From Ophiobolus disseminans (lineage: Eukaryota > Ascomycota > Dothideomycetes > Pleosporales > Phaeosphaeriaceae): a DNA stretch of 64,000 nucleotides. The DNA is taken from positions 124,001-188,000 of the forward strand of contig MU006248.1 in the NCBI GenBank assembly GCA_010093685.1, given 5' to 3'. Below the pieces are notes generated by a model that was not told where the DNA came from, ran no database searches, and worked only from the letters and a program-made list of their open reading frames with translations. Below are positions 11,603 to 23,633 of the stretch, piece by piece. Made by a program: the position numbers and the translations under genes. Within the stretch, counting starts at the first letter, position 1. Every line of letters starts with the position of its first letter.

Positions 11603-13957
11603 CTACAAGACATTGCGCACATTCCCGCCCCTTTCAAACATCTCTCGACCCGTTTTGACTGTCGTTGGCCAACCGGCTTTCTCCAGCACCGCCTCAGCCA
11701 AATTGATGAGCAGGGCATCGCTACCCTTGGCGCCCATCAAACTACTCACAATCGGGAGATATTCCTTTACCCCGGTGATCCGTGAATCGTACGGCTTCTG
11801 TCCGACTTTGAACAGTCGTCAGCATTTCGTACAAGTCAAAGGGTACCGTGGTGCCCTTACTGGGTACAATGAGCACTGGCAACTGGAGTATCGTGGGTAG
11901 GTAGAAGATCGAGAATGAGCTGACAACGCTCGGGAGCCTAGTTCTGATTAGGCTGGCTGTTCAAAGGAAAGCTGAGCACTTACTTGTTGTAGTCGTCACG
12001 GTATTTCGGACAAGGGGAGCCGAACGGCATGATCATTACGGCAATACTCACGGTACCGTCGTCTTGCCCCATTATGTTCTTTTCGAACCATTTTCGAACC
12101 ATGTTCTGGAGAGCTTCATTTCCGCCACGCCTTGAGCACGCTCTTCCACGGTGAATGGGACGGCGATGCTCCTGAAACATGATTAGTGAGGGATTCTATC
12201 TTAGCATCGCTTTCATGAGACGATTCCTACCATCGCTTGCGCATGTATGGCCCTACAAACGCATCCTTTCCGAACTTGTCGCGGTAGTCCTTCCGGAACT
12301 TGTCGAATGTATGGTATGTGTCATCGTACATTGGCCATACTGCGCTCTGCTCGAGTCAGCTTAGGATACGTGAAACTGAGTATATGAGAGATACCATCTC
12401 AAGATACTCTTGTAGAGTTTTAGCACCAGCTTCCGAAGGAGGATTCGATGCCCATGTGTCAGTCATACTGATAGGAGTCTTCTTAACACCCAGGAACTCT
12501 TCGATGATGGAGATGAAGTCATCACTCATGCTTTGTTGTTCAGCATCTGCCTGTGGGAAAAAGTCCGAAGGGTAGAGCAGACGTTTGGGAAACTACAAGA
12601 ATAAGTTTCATGAACATGGATAGTTTAGATATCTTACTCACTTGAGATGAGTCAGTGACATCTAAAATTTCGGTGATGAGGTGCTTGGCATCTTTGAGGC
12701 TTCTGTGTAACGTTCCAACCGTGTCGAACTCGCTATCTGAAGTGTTAGATTTATCGCTGCCTTGTAGACGACTCTGATGTTCATACTTGCAGCTTGGGAC
12801 AATGCCTCGTGTCGAAGCTATACCATACGACGTCCTGAGTCCGAAAAGGCCGTTCAAAGCCGGAGGAGAACGGATACTACCGGATGCTTTGTAACAATCA
12901 GCCAGAAGATACAGTATGTTCCAAGATTGATCAGAAACCTACTGTCGCTTCCGATCGGATGATCAAGTCATTGATATCCTGCAAGCGACGCGCCAGCGCC
13001 CATGGAACTGCCCGATGGAGTCTGATACTTGTCTCCCCTTGGATTGAATGGACAATGGTAGTCCACCCACTGATCGGTTGGCTCCTCTGCAGATGCAAAG
13101 GCAGACATTTTGGTCTTTCCTACAATGACAGCACCTAGCTCTATAAGCTTTGCTATGTAGTCTGCAGTGGAAGAGCGCGCTGGGTATAGTTCATCGTAAG
13201 CCCTATTCATCATGGTCGTTCGGATACCTTCAAGCCGTAGTTGTCCTTGATGCTGACACGAGCGCCGGCGAGAGGCTTCTCTTTGCTTACGCTCGAGTAT
13301 AGTCGGCTTGGCACAGCGATGCTTCGGAAGGAACCTTGAATCGAAACTGCTTGAAGTACAGAGAAGCTAAACGGATTGATACATCAAACCCGGCTCACAG
13401 TGTGGGTAGGTAAGCTTACCTTTGCGGATGGAATACGTAGTCGGGAATGGTAGGAATCACAAATGCGTCGAGGTCGTCCTCGTACAATTTCCAAGCTTGG
13501 TGGATTGATTTTCCACGAATGAAGTAAGGCCCTGAAGGAAGGAGGCCATGTATGTTCGTCGGCTCGATAACGTGGACAGTCCGAAAAAGACTGCTTTGCA
13601 TGAGGCGGTTGGCGACATGTAGAATATCCACATCATAGCAAGTTTGTAGAATTAGGGTCGAGCTGAAATCGCTGGAGAACACATCATCTCGACGGCTAAA
13701 GTCCTCGAAAGCGTTCTGAGCAGTCTCCGCGCCGAACTCATCATCTGGCACAAACAGTAGCACCGCCGGCGTCCAGGGCTCGCTTCCAGCAGCGGATTCG
13801 ATGAGGCTACCCTATACCGAAGTATTAGTATATTAGATATCTAGTTATACGAATTTACACATCCTGTAGCTTAGTCCACTCCCACCAAACGTACCACTTC
13901 CTGAGGATGCACAAAGTATACGCCTCTAGTGAGGCTGCGCACGATAGACTGAACCAT
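11603..13957 (-). pseudogene. Amidase-signature protein, broken copy 1
   Basis: A multi-exon amidase gene read on the minus strand, from an ATG at 13957 to the stop ending at 11603. The N-terminal domain (exon ending VHPQE; then FVPDDEFGAE and LPSGPYFIRGKS) precedes the amidase signature region. The catalytic Lys lies in ARVSIKDNYG, the cis-Ser in PSGSSMGAGASLAGY, and the Ser nucleophile in SDTSGSIR; all are intact. Two lesions break it: one G is missing near 13226-13230, shifting the frame between NYGL and KGIRTTM; and a TGA at 12968-12970 stands where Trp is expected after AGYQ. Later exons still align with the second copy at 41493 (for example FRKDYRDKFGKDAFVG) and their GT-AG introns are preserved, so decay looks recent. 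It is convergent with ZF-1. The original substrate is unknown. Confidence 0.82.
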
Positions 13958-14977
13958 TAAACCTTACTTGGGGGAGGAGAATCAACACTGGTAGAAGTGT
14001 AGAAAGGAAAACAAGATGCAGTCAGGCTATCAAGACCAACTCTTGAGCTTGAACCATCGATGGCCCGTTTGTAACACGAGAGACGTTTGTATTACATCTT
14101 GGTTCACAATCACTTTCACCAAGGTTATGTCAAAATTCGAGAAGGATCTCCAGGCGAAAGCAAGTGTGTTTGCCTATCTCGAGCATAGCTCAACGTCTTC
14201 CACGAAGGGTGATTTGAACATTGGAATGGTGCAATGGTGGATAAATGGATGAGATAATGCGTGGAAGATCAGCCTTAGGTTTTGGTGTTGATGTTGAGTT
14301 GAAAACAACGAACAAACTTTGTCTTTCTACGTGAAAGTTGAAAACGGTGATACAAACCGTGTTATAGAGCTCAAGTCGCTAAAAGACACTGCATGTGCCC
14401 AGGTGACGCACGCCTTCCCCGCAGAACAGCTCCAACCGTTACAATGAGCCGCACCAACGCCTCTCAATGCACATCGCACTACCGCGATATGCTAGCGATG
14501 CCAGTAAGCCCCTGCGAAGTCCAATGATCGAGCGAATCGCCGATAGAACGACCTTGAAATTGGCTGCATGCGGCGTAGCGCGGTGTCCTATGGACCCTGA
14601 ATCTGACGATCTGCGCCGCGACGTCACCGCGCCAAGCATGCCATCATACCTTTAGCGACATTCTATAGAAAGGGTCCTCCGATGTCACGCTTATGATTCA
14701 ACGACACTTGAATTAGGTTGAAGCTCAAGATCAGGGATCCCAGCAGACTCAGATCATCGACAGGTACGCCCGAGGACAACGCCGATGTGCTTTCCAAACG
14801 CCCTATTAAGCTTGCTTCACAGGAAATCGCACATTGAGTAGCAGTACGCCATTCAGTCCCTCACAGACGCTCTGCTACAGCTTCTCAATCAAAATCCACC
14901 AATGTATGTAGGAGGTTGAAACCATACAAACATCTGCCAAAGACAATTGGACTGACCATATTAAGACCAACACCAAC
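13958..14977. other. Intergenic, no gene recognised
   Basis: About 1 kb upstream of the amidase pseudogene and of the hypothetical gene at 14978. The open frames at 14016-14252 and 14439-14655 are short, without family features or splice continuation. No repeat or RNA gene is seen. Confidence 0.45.
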
Positions 14978-15550
14978 ATGACCGATCAGAACAATCTCGT
15001 GCCGCCCTCTGATGGCGACTTCGCCATTGCCACACCTTCAGGTTTGACCCCGGGCACGCGATCCGAAGCCGAAGAAGCGTTCTCCCTCAATGCCACCCAG
15101 CAGACGGACTCGGCAGCACCCGACCCAACCCTCACCGAGGCACAGAAGGCGTACCGACGACCCGGCATCCCACGAACAAGCTCCCACAACTACGAGAATG
15201 CACTACGCCGCGCTCAACAGTCTTCAGTATCATCAGATCTGTCAACTGATACCATCACCGAGGGCGACAACGTTACGGGAGGTGCCACTGTTGCATCACC
15301 GACGGGAGCCACTCCATTCCCTCCACCAGGCCAGGGCGTAGTACCTCTCAACTACGGACATGTCGGTGCTGCTCAAGGCGAGCCTATCAAGAAGACACGC
15401 TCGCGTGGCCTCAGTCTCTCAGCGTTGGCCCGGCAGCAGAGCTGGAATGAGGAGGACTTCAAGCATGTATACAGCGCGAAGCTAGCTGAGGAGACCAAGA
15501 TCGACGGCGGTTACGGAACGGGCGCTGAGAAGAAGGCGGCCGGACCCTAG
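14978..15550 (+). CDS. Conserved-looking hypothetical disordered protein
   Basis: A single-exon protein of 190 residues starting MTDQNNLVPP. It is polar and low in hydrophobics, with no signal peptide or membrane span, so it is probably intrinsically disordered and cytosolic or nuclear. The C-terminal 65 residues are the most ordered part: a basic serine stretch (KKTRSRGLSLSALARQQSW) leading into an amphipathic helix (EEDFKHVYSAKLAEE). A phosphorylation or 14-3-3-type site at RSRGLS is possible, but this is inference. I recognise no named domain. Codon use and the ATG context (ACCAACACCAACATG) are ordinary for a fungal gene, which supports it being real. Confidence 0.68.
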   Translation: MTDQNNLVPPSDGDFAIATPSGLTPGTRSEAEEAFSLNATQQTDSAAPDPTLTEAQKAYRRPGIPRTSSHNYENALRRAQQSSVSSDLSTDTITEGDNVTGGATVASPTGATPFPPPGQGVVPLNYGHVGAAQGEPIKKTRSRGLSLSALARQQSWNEEDFKHVYSAKLAEETKIDGGYGTGAEKKAAGP

Positions 15551-16174
15551 ATCTTTCCGTCTTTATCAGCAACCCCTTCTTGACCTACACCATACAGGTA
15601 GACGATGAGGTGGCATGCTGGCTAGGTGTCGCACTCATTTGATGGTTTGTTCGATACCATGGCGTCACAGCGTACGCACTTGAAGCTGTCCACACAGATC
15701 ATATCTGTCTGGACACTGACCAACACTCGGAACCTAGATACTGAGGCTTCTAGTATTCACACATTACGATATTCATCATCCTCCAGTACCTTTCCATGTC
15801 GACCTGCACTTCGACCGATGTCACTGGTGGGGATTATGCTGGGTCATGTCCACTTCGCCTTCGAGTGTGCTTGCAAAAACCAGACTAGAACATAATCTCT
15901 GTCTCGAATGAGTCTCCTTGAGCTACTATGCTCTTCAACGCGTGGTGTATTCCGTTTGTCTTGTCTTCCTGTCAAATCCAACTCTTCTTCTCATCATTCG
16001 CATGAATTACTCTCTCTGTCCAGTCCCCTCTTCTCTCCCCTACTCGCCAGAGCAAAATGCACATCTATTACATATGTCCTTGCTGCAGATCGGCTAAACA
16101 ATCTGGTCATGTGTCATTCCATTGTACAGGTAGCTTACTTCGCCGCTGTGCTGTCGTAGTTGTCAGTGTGTATC
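15551..16174. other. Intergenic, 3' regions
   Basis: Between convergent ends of the hypothetical gene and the small secreted candidate. Pyrimidine-rich, no recognisable gene. The last exon of the secreted candidate may extend into 16100-16174. Confidence 0.4.
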
Positions 16175-16366
16175 TCAGCATGGCGTGGAGAGAGCACTTA
16201 CGCCCATGAACATATTGTATGCCTTCTCGCAGATATCGACGCAATTGTCGTTCTTAGCCGTAGAAACGTGCGATGTGATGTGGACTTCGGTAATAGTAAT
16301 GGATGTGGCGGCCGCGCCGAGGATGAGTGCGAAGATAGTCAGGAGAGGGAGTTTGGCAAGGGCCAT
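16175..16366 (-). CDS. Possible small secreted protein
   Basis: A 63-residue reading frame whose first 21 residues (MALAKLPLLTIFALILGAAAT) form a good signal peptide with a cleavage site near Ala-Ala. The remainder has a CVDIC pair that could form a disulfide. A GTAAGT donor occurs right after MFMG, so the last nine residues of the unspliced frame are doubtful; splicing to an acceptor near 16140-16170 would replace them with a different short tail. The protein resembles small secreted fungal proteins only in general design, and I recognise no family. Expression would be needed to fix the 3' end. Confidence 0.42.
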   Translation of the reverse strand: MALAKLPLLTIFALILGAAATSITITEVHITSHVSTAKNDNCVDICEKAYNMFMGVSALSTPC

Positions 16367-17144
16367 GGTTGAGAAAAGTTGATCTGTGGTAGTTGATGTT
16401 TTTTTGGAAGTGTTGATAATAGTGGGAGTTTGCTAAGGGGTGTGGGTGCGAGGTTAGGAAGCACTGCTTGTGTTGAGATGAAGTTTATGCCCGAAACACA
16501 AGTATGTTTACAATCAATTGTCTCGTCTATTACTTCACCTACAAGAATAGCTAACATCATGTTACACATGTAATTGATCTCGTCTCGAACGACATCGCGC
16601 ATTAGATCTGCCAGTTCTTCAATCTTGCGTAGTCTCCACTGAGCACTGGCCCTTCGGCAACCGCTTCAATTCCCACTTGTGCTAGGCCTCTTGTAATATG
16701 GCTGAGCATTCGATCTCTCCCTGCTTGTTGTCTGCCATACTTCCAAGTCGTATACCGCTCTCTTTGCATCGTGGTCACCCACCACGCTCCAACTCTTCAG
16801 CAAACGCACAACGTGCCGCTTGATCAACACACAGAAATTGTATTTGCGTCTCAGAGACCGTCTTTCCACCTCTACCCCACTTTCCGTTTGTATCTGTCCC
16901 GAGTCGCTGGTGGCCCGCCCTGCTTAAGTGGGCCGAGCGACAAACGCAACAACACGCGTCCGAAAAGACTCACCTTCACCTCATCTCGCAATCTCTAACA
17001 GACGTAATTTCCCTCGTTCCCGCCTTTTGAAAAGTTTTTTCTCTCCCACCTCACCTTACCTCACCTCCCCCTCTACCTCAACACCACATTCCCATCTCAC
17101 GACCTTCGACTACCACAACTTCAATCATCAACGACGCCGACACT
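16367..17144. other. Intergenic: promoter of the large secreted protein
   Basis: About 780 bp between divergent genes. The last 130 bp before the ATG at 17145 are a C/T-rich tract with repeated ACCTCACC words, typical of a fungal 5' leader. No gene is seen. Confidence 0.5.
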
Positions 17145-20100
17145 ATGCGGCTCCTCAAGCTCATACCGCTGCTTTTAGCGGCCTTGCCTCTCATCGTCTC
17201 CGCCAAAGATGAGTGCAAGGGCAAATCAACCCGCTGCATCGGCAACACCTTGCAGTTTTGCAACATAGGCAAGATACCTAACCAGTGGGATGGCAGCATT
17301 GTCTGCCAAGACCACGAAGAGTGCGTTGTCCTTGACAAAGAAGCTGGTATCCAGTTCACCGGGTGCCGTTGCAAGGTCACTGGGATGATCATCGATCACT
17401 ATACTCCGTGTGTGCCTAAGTCACGCCGCTGCGACGACCAGAACAACCTCCAGATGTGCGAGGACAATGGCGATTGGAAGACCATCATGGAATGCAAGAA
17501 GCCCGACCTCTGCAAGATCGACGAGCGTATGAAGGACGGCAGCGGCTGTATTGATCTTACTCTGCCTCCAGCCGAATGTGTTACGTCTTCAGCCACTTCT
17601 GTCACGCCTTCAGCCACTTCTGTTCCGGCTGCAGCTGTGCGTCGACAAACCTTCGGCAATGCCGCGCCAGTGAACGAGACTGCCGACCTTTTGGCATGTG
17701 GTCCCTTCATCAAGCGCAGCTGCGGGCCCGACAACACCGTTTACAACTGCAACCCTGAGCAAAAGAAGTGGGTCGCGCTGTTGAAGTGCCCGGAGGGCAC
17801 ACGCTGCGATATCTATGCTCCTGGTGATCCATGTGTTCCAGTTCCCGTCAACGAAGTTTGTCTTTCCAACTCTACTCGCTGCTACGATGGCGTGAAGCAG
17901 GAGTGCACAGACGCATACACCTGGAAGAATATGGATGACTCTGATCAGTGTCGCAACGACATGATCTGCCATGAGGATTGCGGCCACGAGTCCTGTCTTC
18001 TCACCTGCATTGATCCCGAGGGGGAGAATGCGAAGTTGGCTCAATGCGTGCCTGGAAGGCGACAATGCGGCTCTAACGGTTCTCGACTTCTGCTTTGTGC
18101 CGAGAGCAGCAAGACGTGGCAAACCGAAGAGATGTGCCCAAATGCAGGCGACTGCAAGGCCGATGCTCCTGGTAAAGCTCATTGTGAGCGCGCTCCTCCA
18201 TCTCCTGTTGAGTCTACAACACCTACGTTGCTGGAGTCATCCGATACCTCAAGTTCCCTACCAACTACCTTCTTGTATTCTTCGGTTGCTTCTTCATCTG
18301 AGCCCGCTACTACAACCATGTCGAGTTCGGTCGCCTCCAGCTCATCTTCATTGTCAAGCTCGACATCTGTCGACGGGGAGGAGACGGAGCCTGAAACTTC
18401 TACGTCCAGCTCGGAGCCTTCCAACTTCTTCAACACCTGGACTGCTTCAACCATATTCATGCTCACTAACCCATGGGCCGTTCCCGTGGTGACCGAGTCG
18501 AGGTCGAGCTCTTCATCGATGCCTACACCATCGTCTTCGATCACTGGCACTTCAACGGTTTTATCTTCGCTCCCATCGACGACTCCAGCCACGTCCGTGA
18601 CCGAAACCCCAAGACCTTCTCCTCCACCATGTGTGTGTTCGAGTATAGATACTGATCTTGCTACACCTGGACCTCCGCCTCCTCCGTGTACTTGCCTGCA
18701 AACACCTTCGCCTTCGCCTACACGCCGTGTAGTGGGTGACTTCGCACGCATCAAGCCCCGCATGGAGTCCTGCAACCGCCCTGGCAACGACCGCTGCCTA
18801 CATAACAAGTCTGACAAGATTCAAGAGTGTGTCAGCGTAAATGAAGTCTCCGAGTGGTACGATGTTACAAATTGCCCGCTCAACACCGAGTGCAGGGAAG
18901 ATACCGACATGGCTACTGGTACTGTCGTTGCGAGCTGTGGTCACTCTTCAGCTTCAAATGCTGTTCGCAGCGTTGATGAGTCTTGCGATCGCCCTGGTAT
19001 CGACCGCTGTGTCGGTGGCCAGATCCAAGAATGCGTCACTATTAACGATGTCTCATCATGGCACAACGTCACAGCCTGTCCTAAAGACATCACTTGCTTG
19101 GCCAACACCGATGAAGCATCCGGTAGTGTGATTGCAAGATGTAACCTTGCTCCCAAGGCCGAAGCTTGCACAACTGGCGAGCGTACCTGCTCATGGGACT
19201 CCTACACCCTCCAACTCTGCAACGACGAGCATGTCTTCGAGGCGGAGAAGAAGTGCACGTACCCTGGCGACTGCAAGATTGATGGCCCTGGACTTGCGCA
19301 CTGCGAGCGTGGGGGCATCAGCCCTCCAGGTAACAACCCTTCTCCAATTCATGCTCCTCCAACCCGCCAATCGGGGATCCCGTACGGCGACTGTACTGCC
19401 GACCAAAAATATGATCAGAAATGCGTCGTCGGCCCCGACAACCGTACTCGATCAGTATTCTGTGGTCAAGCGAAAGATGGTAGGCCGGAGTTTAAATGGT
19501 TTCAGCTCCAGATTTGCGAAGACAAAACACCCATCTGCGAATTTGACCACGGCTACGCACACTGCACAAGGAACTTGACCCTGCCCAACAACCCCGCAGG
19601 ATGCGAGAAGTGGGATAAGATCTGCTCCTGGGAACATGACAAACTTCTCACATGCAACGTCACAACCCAAAAGTATGATGTTGAGCTCATCTGTACCGAA
19701 GGCGGAATCTGCGTTGAAGACTCTCCACGCCGTGCACGCTGCGATCGCGGTGGCGTCCACCCTCCTCCAATCCGTCGACAGCAGCTCTCGTACGGCAACT
19801 GTACCAAGGAGCAACACTATCTTGAGGATTGTCATACGGATGCCAATGGCGTCCCTTGGGTACTCGCCTGTCTAGAAGTGTCCGACTCACCAGCTGATGG
19901 TTACAAGTGGTTTGAGAAGCATGCTTGTAATGGCACGACACCCATCTGCGAAGTTGAAAACAGTGTCGCACACTGCTCAAAGGACCTGACCAACGACCCC
20001 GCGGGCTGCGAGAAGTGGGACAAGATCTGCTCCTGGGAGCACGACAAGCTCCTCGCATGCAACGTCGAGACGCAGAAATACGACGTCGAACTCATCTGCA

Positions 20101-20897
20101 CCGAGGGCGACATCTGCGTCATGGACCGTCCGCGCCGATCGCGCTGCGCTCGTGGAGGTGTCCATCCACCGCCAACCGATCTCGATACGCCTCGGGAGCC
20201 AGGTAAATGCAAGGTCTTCGACAAGAAGTGCGCCGACGACAACAAGTCCGTTCTCGCATGCAATCCCACAAACCAGACGTGGTACACCGAACTGCTCTGC
20301 AAAAACGTCTTTTCCCATCCCGGCGTAGAAAACTCATGCGAATCACCCAGCGAATTCATCGCATACTGCAACGATGGCGGCTTGCCCCCGGTCAAAGCAA
20401 CACCTCGCCCAAAGCCTACTCCAAAGCCTACAGCCCTTGCATCCAAGCGCGCCCCCGCCAATGAATGCAATGCGGGCGACAAAGTCTGCGACTCGAAGCG
20501 GCGCTTTCTTTTCTACTGCATAGACGGCAAGTGGACGACCACGCCATCGCAGTGCTTCGGCTCGGGCTTCTGCAGGAAGAACCAATCCGGCATTCTAACG
20601 TGCGACGGCTTCCCCTTGTACGGCGGCCATGAAGAATTCTGCGCGCCTCGCTGCGAGAGCATGGATTACTTGTACTGCATTGGAACGCACTGGAACGATG
20701 ACAAGTGGGTCCAGAAGTGCAAGACGAATATGTGTGCGCAGGCGGATGTAAGTATCCTGAGATGAGTGTGTTGATGATAGTTACTGACGAGATGATAGTG
20801 CAAGGAGTGTGATCGATGCCATTATAGCATCCCGTCTGGCGTTACGATTACGCCGGACATGAGCACTTTCGAGCCGGGGAAGCGGGTGGTCAACTGA
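17145..20897 (+). CDS. Large secreted cysteine-rich modular protein
   Basis: Exon 1 (17145-20747) and exon 2 (20799-20897) encode 1,233 residues. A signal peptide (residues 1-20, ending VSA) is followed by many cysteine modules of about 45-60 residues with the pattern C...RC....LQ.C...W....C...C. Residues about 350-525 are a Ser/Thr/Pro mucin-like linker, probably O-glycosylated. After it come two related copies of an SC(D/N)RPG..RC module (nt 18766-18945 and 18979-19143). Two further copies of a composite unit of about 125 residues follow, each with GCEKWDKICSWEHDKLL (nt about 19378-19767 and 19789-20169). The last exon adds a Cys-rich tail (CKECDRCHY). No GPI signal or catalytic domain is evident. 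Cell-wall or apoplastic binding is a fair guess, but I do not recognise the family. Confidence 0.85.
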
Positions 20898-22287
20898 GGT
20901 GGTAGCGGTTTGAGAGATCGACTAGACGCTTCGCATGTGGCTTCGGTTGTATGATATATGGTGTCTGAGACGCGAGCGACGGATTGCGTGAGGATAGGAT
21001 CTGGAATTGTGGATCTGGATATGCTTCTGCTTTCTCGAGCGATGAGCTTGAAGAGGAGCTTAATTATTGGTTCAACTTCAAAGACGGAGCTTCAATGAAA
21101 AGCTTACGAAATATGCATGGCAAGTGTAATGTGTGAGTGCGGTGATTGTGAAGGAGCTTCTGACGCGCTGACATGAGTTCCATGAAGCTTTTCGCCATGC
21201 ACAAGTTCTTCCGAACGACGTACTGAAACTGAAAGAGAGTGAACTCGCAAGCTTATGTTCAGTCTTCGGACAATCAACTTAGCGGGTACTCAACACCTCA
21301 AGCAACAAAACCTCCAGGCCTGAATGTGTCAGCACATCGTTCAAGCTCACACTCATCCAAACAACAGCAAAAGCTCGGTTATGCTTGAGATCCCCAATTT
21401 CTTACTGTAACCAATGAACCTTACCAGGATCCCTACCGATACAATTAAAAGTTCGAGATACGCGATGCAATGCCTCCGACTCCATCTTCACCCCAAGCCA
21501 TTGAGCGAATCGACAACCTTGAAACCAAATTCGATCACCAGTCAGTATCATGAACATGTCAACACCAAAGCATGCAGAAGCTGCTAATTCTTCACCTCCT
21601 CGAACTATACACGGAGTCAGCGACTAGCACAAACATCAAGCTGCGAAATAGCCATACCTAGGTATCAACACCACACCATTGGCATACTCACCAAGCTTCA
21701 AATCCTCTCCCTTAACATTCTCCACCCCCCTCTCCACCCCTACCATGTCCTTGCAATGCCCAACCCAATCCCAACACTCGCAACGCTCTCAATCCCGCTT
21801 TCCAATCATGCATCCCCTACTCCTACCGTTCTCCACCCCCCACTTCCACTTCCACTTCCATCATCTCCTCACGAAGCCCGTCCCACATCCCAGCACTCCC
21901 AAAGTGCTCAACCCACATCTCACATCTCAATCCCGCGACGCAAACATACTGCGCTCGTTTCCTGCGGGATAGGGTCGCCAGCAGTCAGGGTCCCGCAGCA
22001 CAGCACGTAAGCCAGCAGCGAGCGAAAGAGCAGAGAATGTGACAGTGAGGGACGAGCTGTGAGGGTGTAGTGCCTTGGGTTGTGAGATGGAGCAAGAGCA
22101 GACGGGGTGGGCTGGATTTGATTGATGAGAGGTTGGTTTTCGATGATCATCACACAAGGAGAGTAGCATGGTCGTAAGCTATTGCATTTGCAGCCCTTCT
22201 TTTCGCGCTTTTATGCTTCTATCCCAATCCCCAGCGCCTCGCTATGTTGTATGCAGATATAATCACTTTTGATCCTCTCCGTTATTC
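20898..22287. other. Intergenic, no gene recognised
   Basis: About 1.4 kb between convergent genes. A C/T-rich stretch at 21700-21940 gives overlapping spurious frames rich in Pro, Ser and His. No RNA gene or repeat family is recognised. Confidence 0.45.
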
Positions 22288-23633
22288 TCACGCCGACGAA
22301 CCGGTAAATTTCCTCATGAAAGCGACCAGAGGACCAATGAGGGGGTACTGTGTTCCTCCATTCCGACCCACGTACAGTGCGTACGCGCCCACGAAGACGG
22401 CGAGGCCTATATATCCGAAGCGGCGGTAATACCAAAGACGTTGTCTGGCGTAGAGCATGTTACTAGCCGCGCGACGCAGCGCTTGTTGTCTGCGCACGTC
22501 TCTCTCTTGTCGAGCAAATAGCTTCTCCCCGTCGTGCAGTGTGAGGCGGTGTAAATCCTGTATGGTCGCTGATGTCTTTAGCACGCTCGACGACGAAATC
22601 TTCCACCACTCCCAGCTCCGCAACGACGCAGGCGGGAGCCGCTCATACAGTTCGAGTGTCCGCGCGATGTGAAACTCGACGTCGAAGGGCTCAGGCAGCT
22701 TGCCTAGCGTGACGTACAAGACGTCCTCGTCCTCCTTGTCGAACTCGAGCAGCGTGTCTCGGCGCGACAGCACGACGGCTGCGAAGAGGTATATGGGCAT
22801 GACGGCGTCCTGTGCGAGGAAGAAGTCAAACAGACGTGTGATGTCTTTGTATGCCTGTATGTTGTGTGCGAACATTGTGATTGTGTTTGCGAGGGCGAAC
22901 GAGGGCTGGCTGGTGTGCATGTGGGCGTAGAGGTCGGGGTCGGCGGCGCGCAGGATGGGACGCAGCAGCTCGAGCTGGGCGATGGCGGGGTCGAGCTTGG
23001 ACAGCATGAAGTCGCGTATGCGGAGGAGGGAGAGGCGGGAGACGGCGGCGGGGGCATCGCGTGCGCCGAGGACGAGCAGGAAGACCTGGACGATGTCGTG
23101 GTAGCCCTGGAAGTAGCACAGCATCGGGTGCCGGCGCAGAACGTCGGTGATGACGTCCGAGAGCTCGTGCCTCCGCCCGTCGAGCTGCTTCTCCGACTCT
23201 GCGGGGGGCTGGTAAGCTGCTTGGTGCTCTCATGAAGGCGGCTTCAGGTCTGGTGTACCATTCTTGGGGTAGTAGACGAAAGCGCGGTTGACATCTAAGC
23301 CCACTTGATGCTCTTCTCTGTGCGGGGGTAGCTTCTGCCATGGTGTCTTTGATGTCTCATCCGTACATGCCAACAACAATGGCCCTGTCGGTCAGCCATG
23401 GTATCGTGGTCGATTTGCGGAAACATACAGGCTGTACGACGGAGGCTATCGCTGACCAGCCCGGAGGTGGTCGTCGCCAGATGCACTAGCGCAGCAACAT
23501 CACCCTCCTGACAAGCGGCCGTGATCAGTGCTTCTTTCTCCTTCTCGGCCGGCGAAAGCTCGACCAGCGGCGATGAGCGGCGGCGTGGTATGCTGCCTGA
23601 GCTCACTGTGCGGGGGGTTGTGGGCGACGACAT
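22288..23633 (-). CDS. TBC-domain Rab GTPase-activating protein, Gyp8/TBC1D20-like
   Basis: Three exons, 23633-23429, 23384-23259 and 23216-22288, encode 419 residues. The N-terminal 50 residues are Ser/Pro-rich. The TBC domain carries both catalytic fingers: the Arg finger in GLDVNRAF (D-x-x-R) and the Gln finger in CYFQGYHDIV (Y-x-Q). Near the C-terminus a hydrophobic helix (YIGLAVFVGAYALYVG) predicts a tail anchor in the ER/early secretory membrane, as in Gyp8 and TBC1D20, which act on Ypt1/Rab1 (family knowledge). The internal Met at 23124 is not the start: the upstream exons supply the Arg finger and are joined by GTATGT...CAG and GTACAC...CAG introns with exact frame. It is divergent from the DDB1-like gene across 1.2 kb. 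Confidence 0.9.

Noticed and set aside
18179..18817. 212-residue minus-strand frame rich in Glu, Val and Ser
   Set aside because: Antisense reading of the Ser/Thr-rich linker of the secreted protein; the biased codons explain the open frame.
22826..23341. 171-residue Arg/Pro-rich minus-strand frame
   Set aside because: Out-of-frame reading of the GC-rich TBC exons; the correct frame carries both catalytic fingers.
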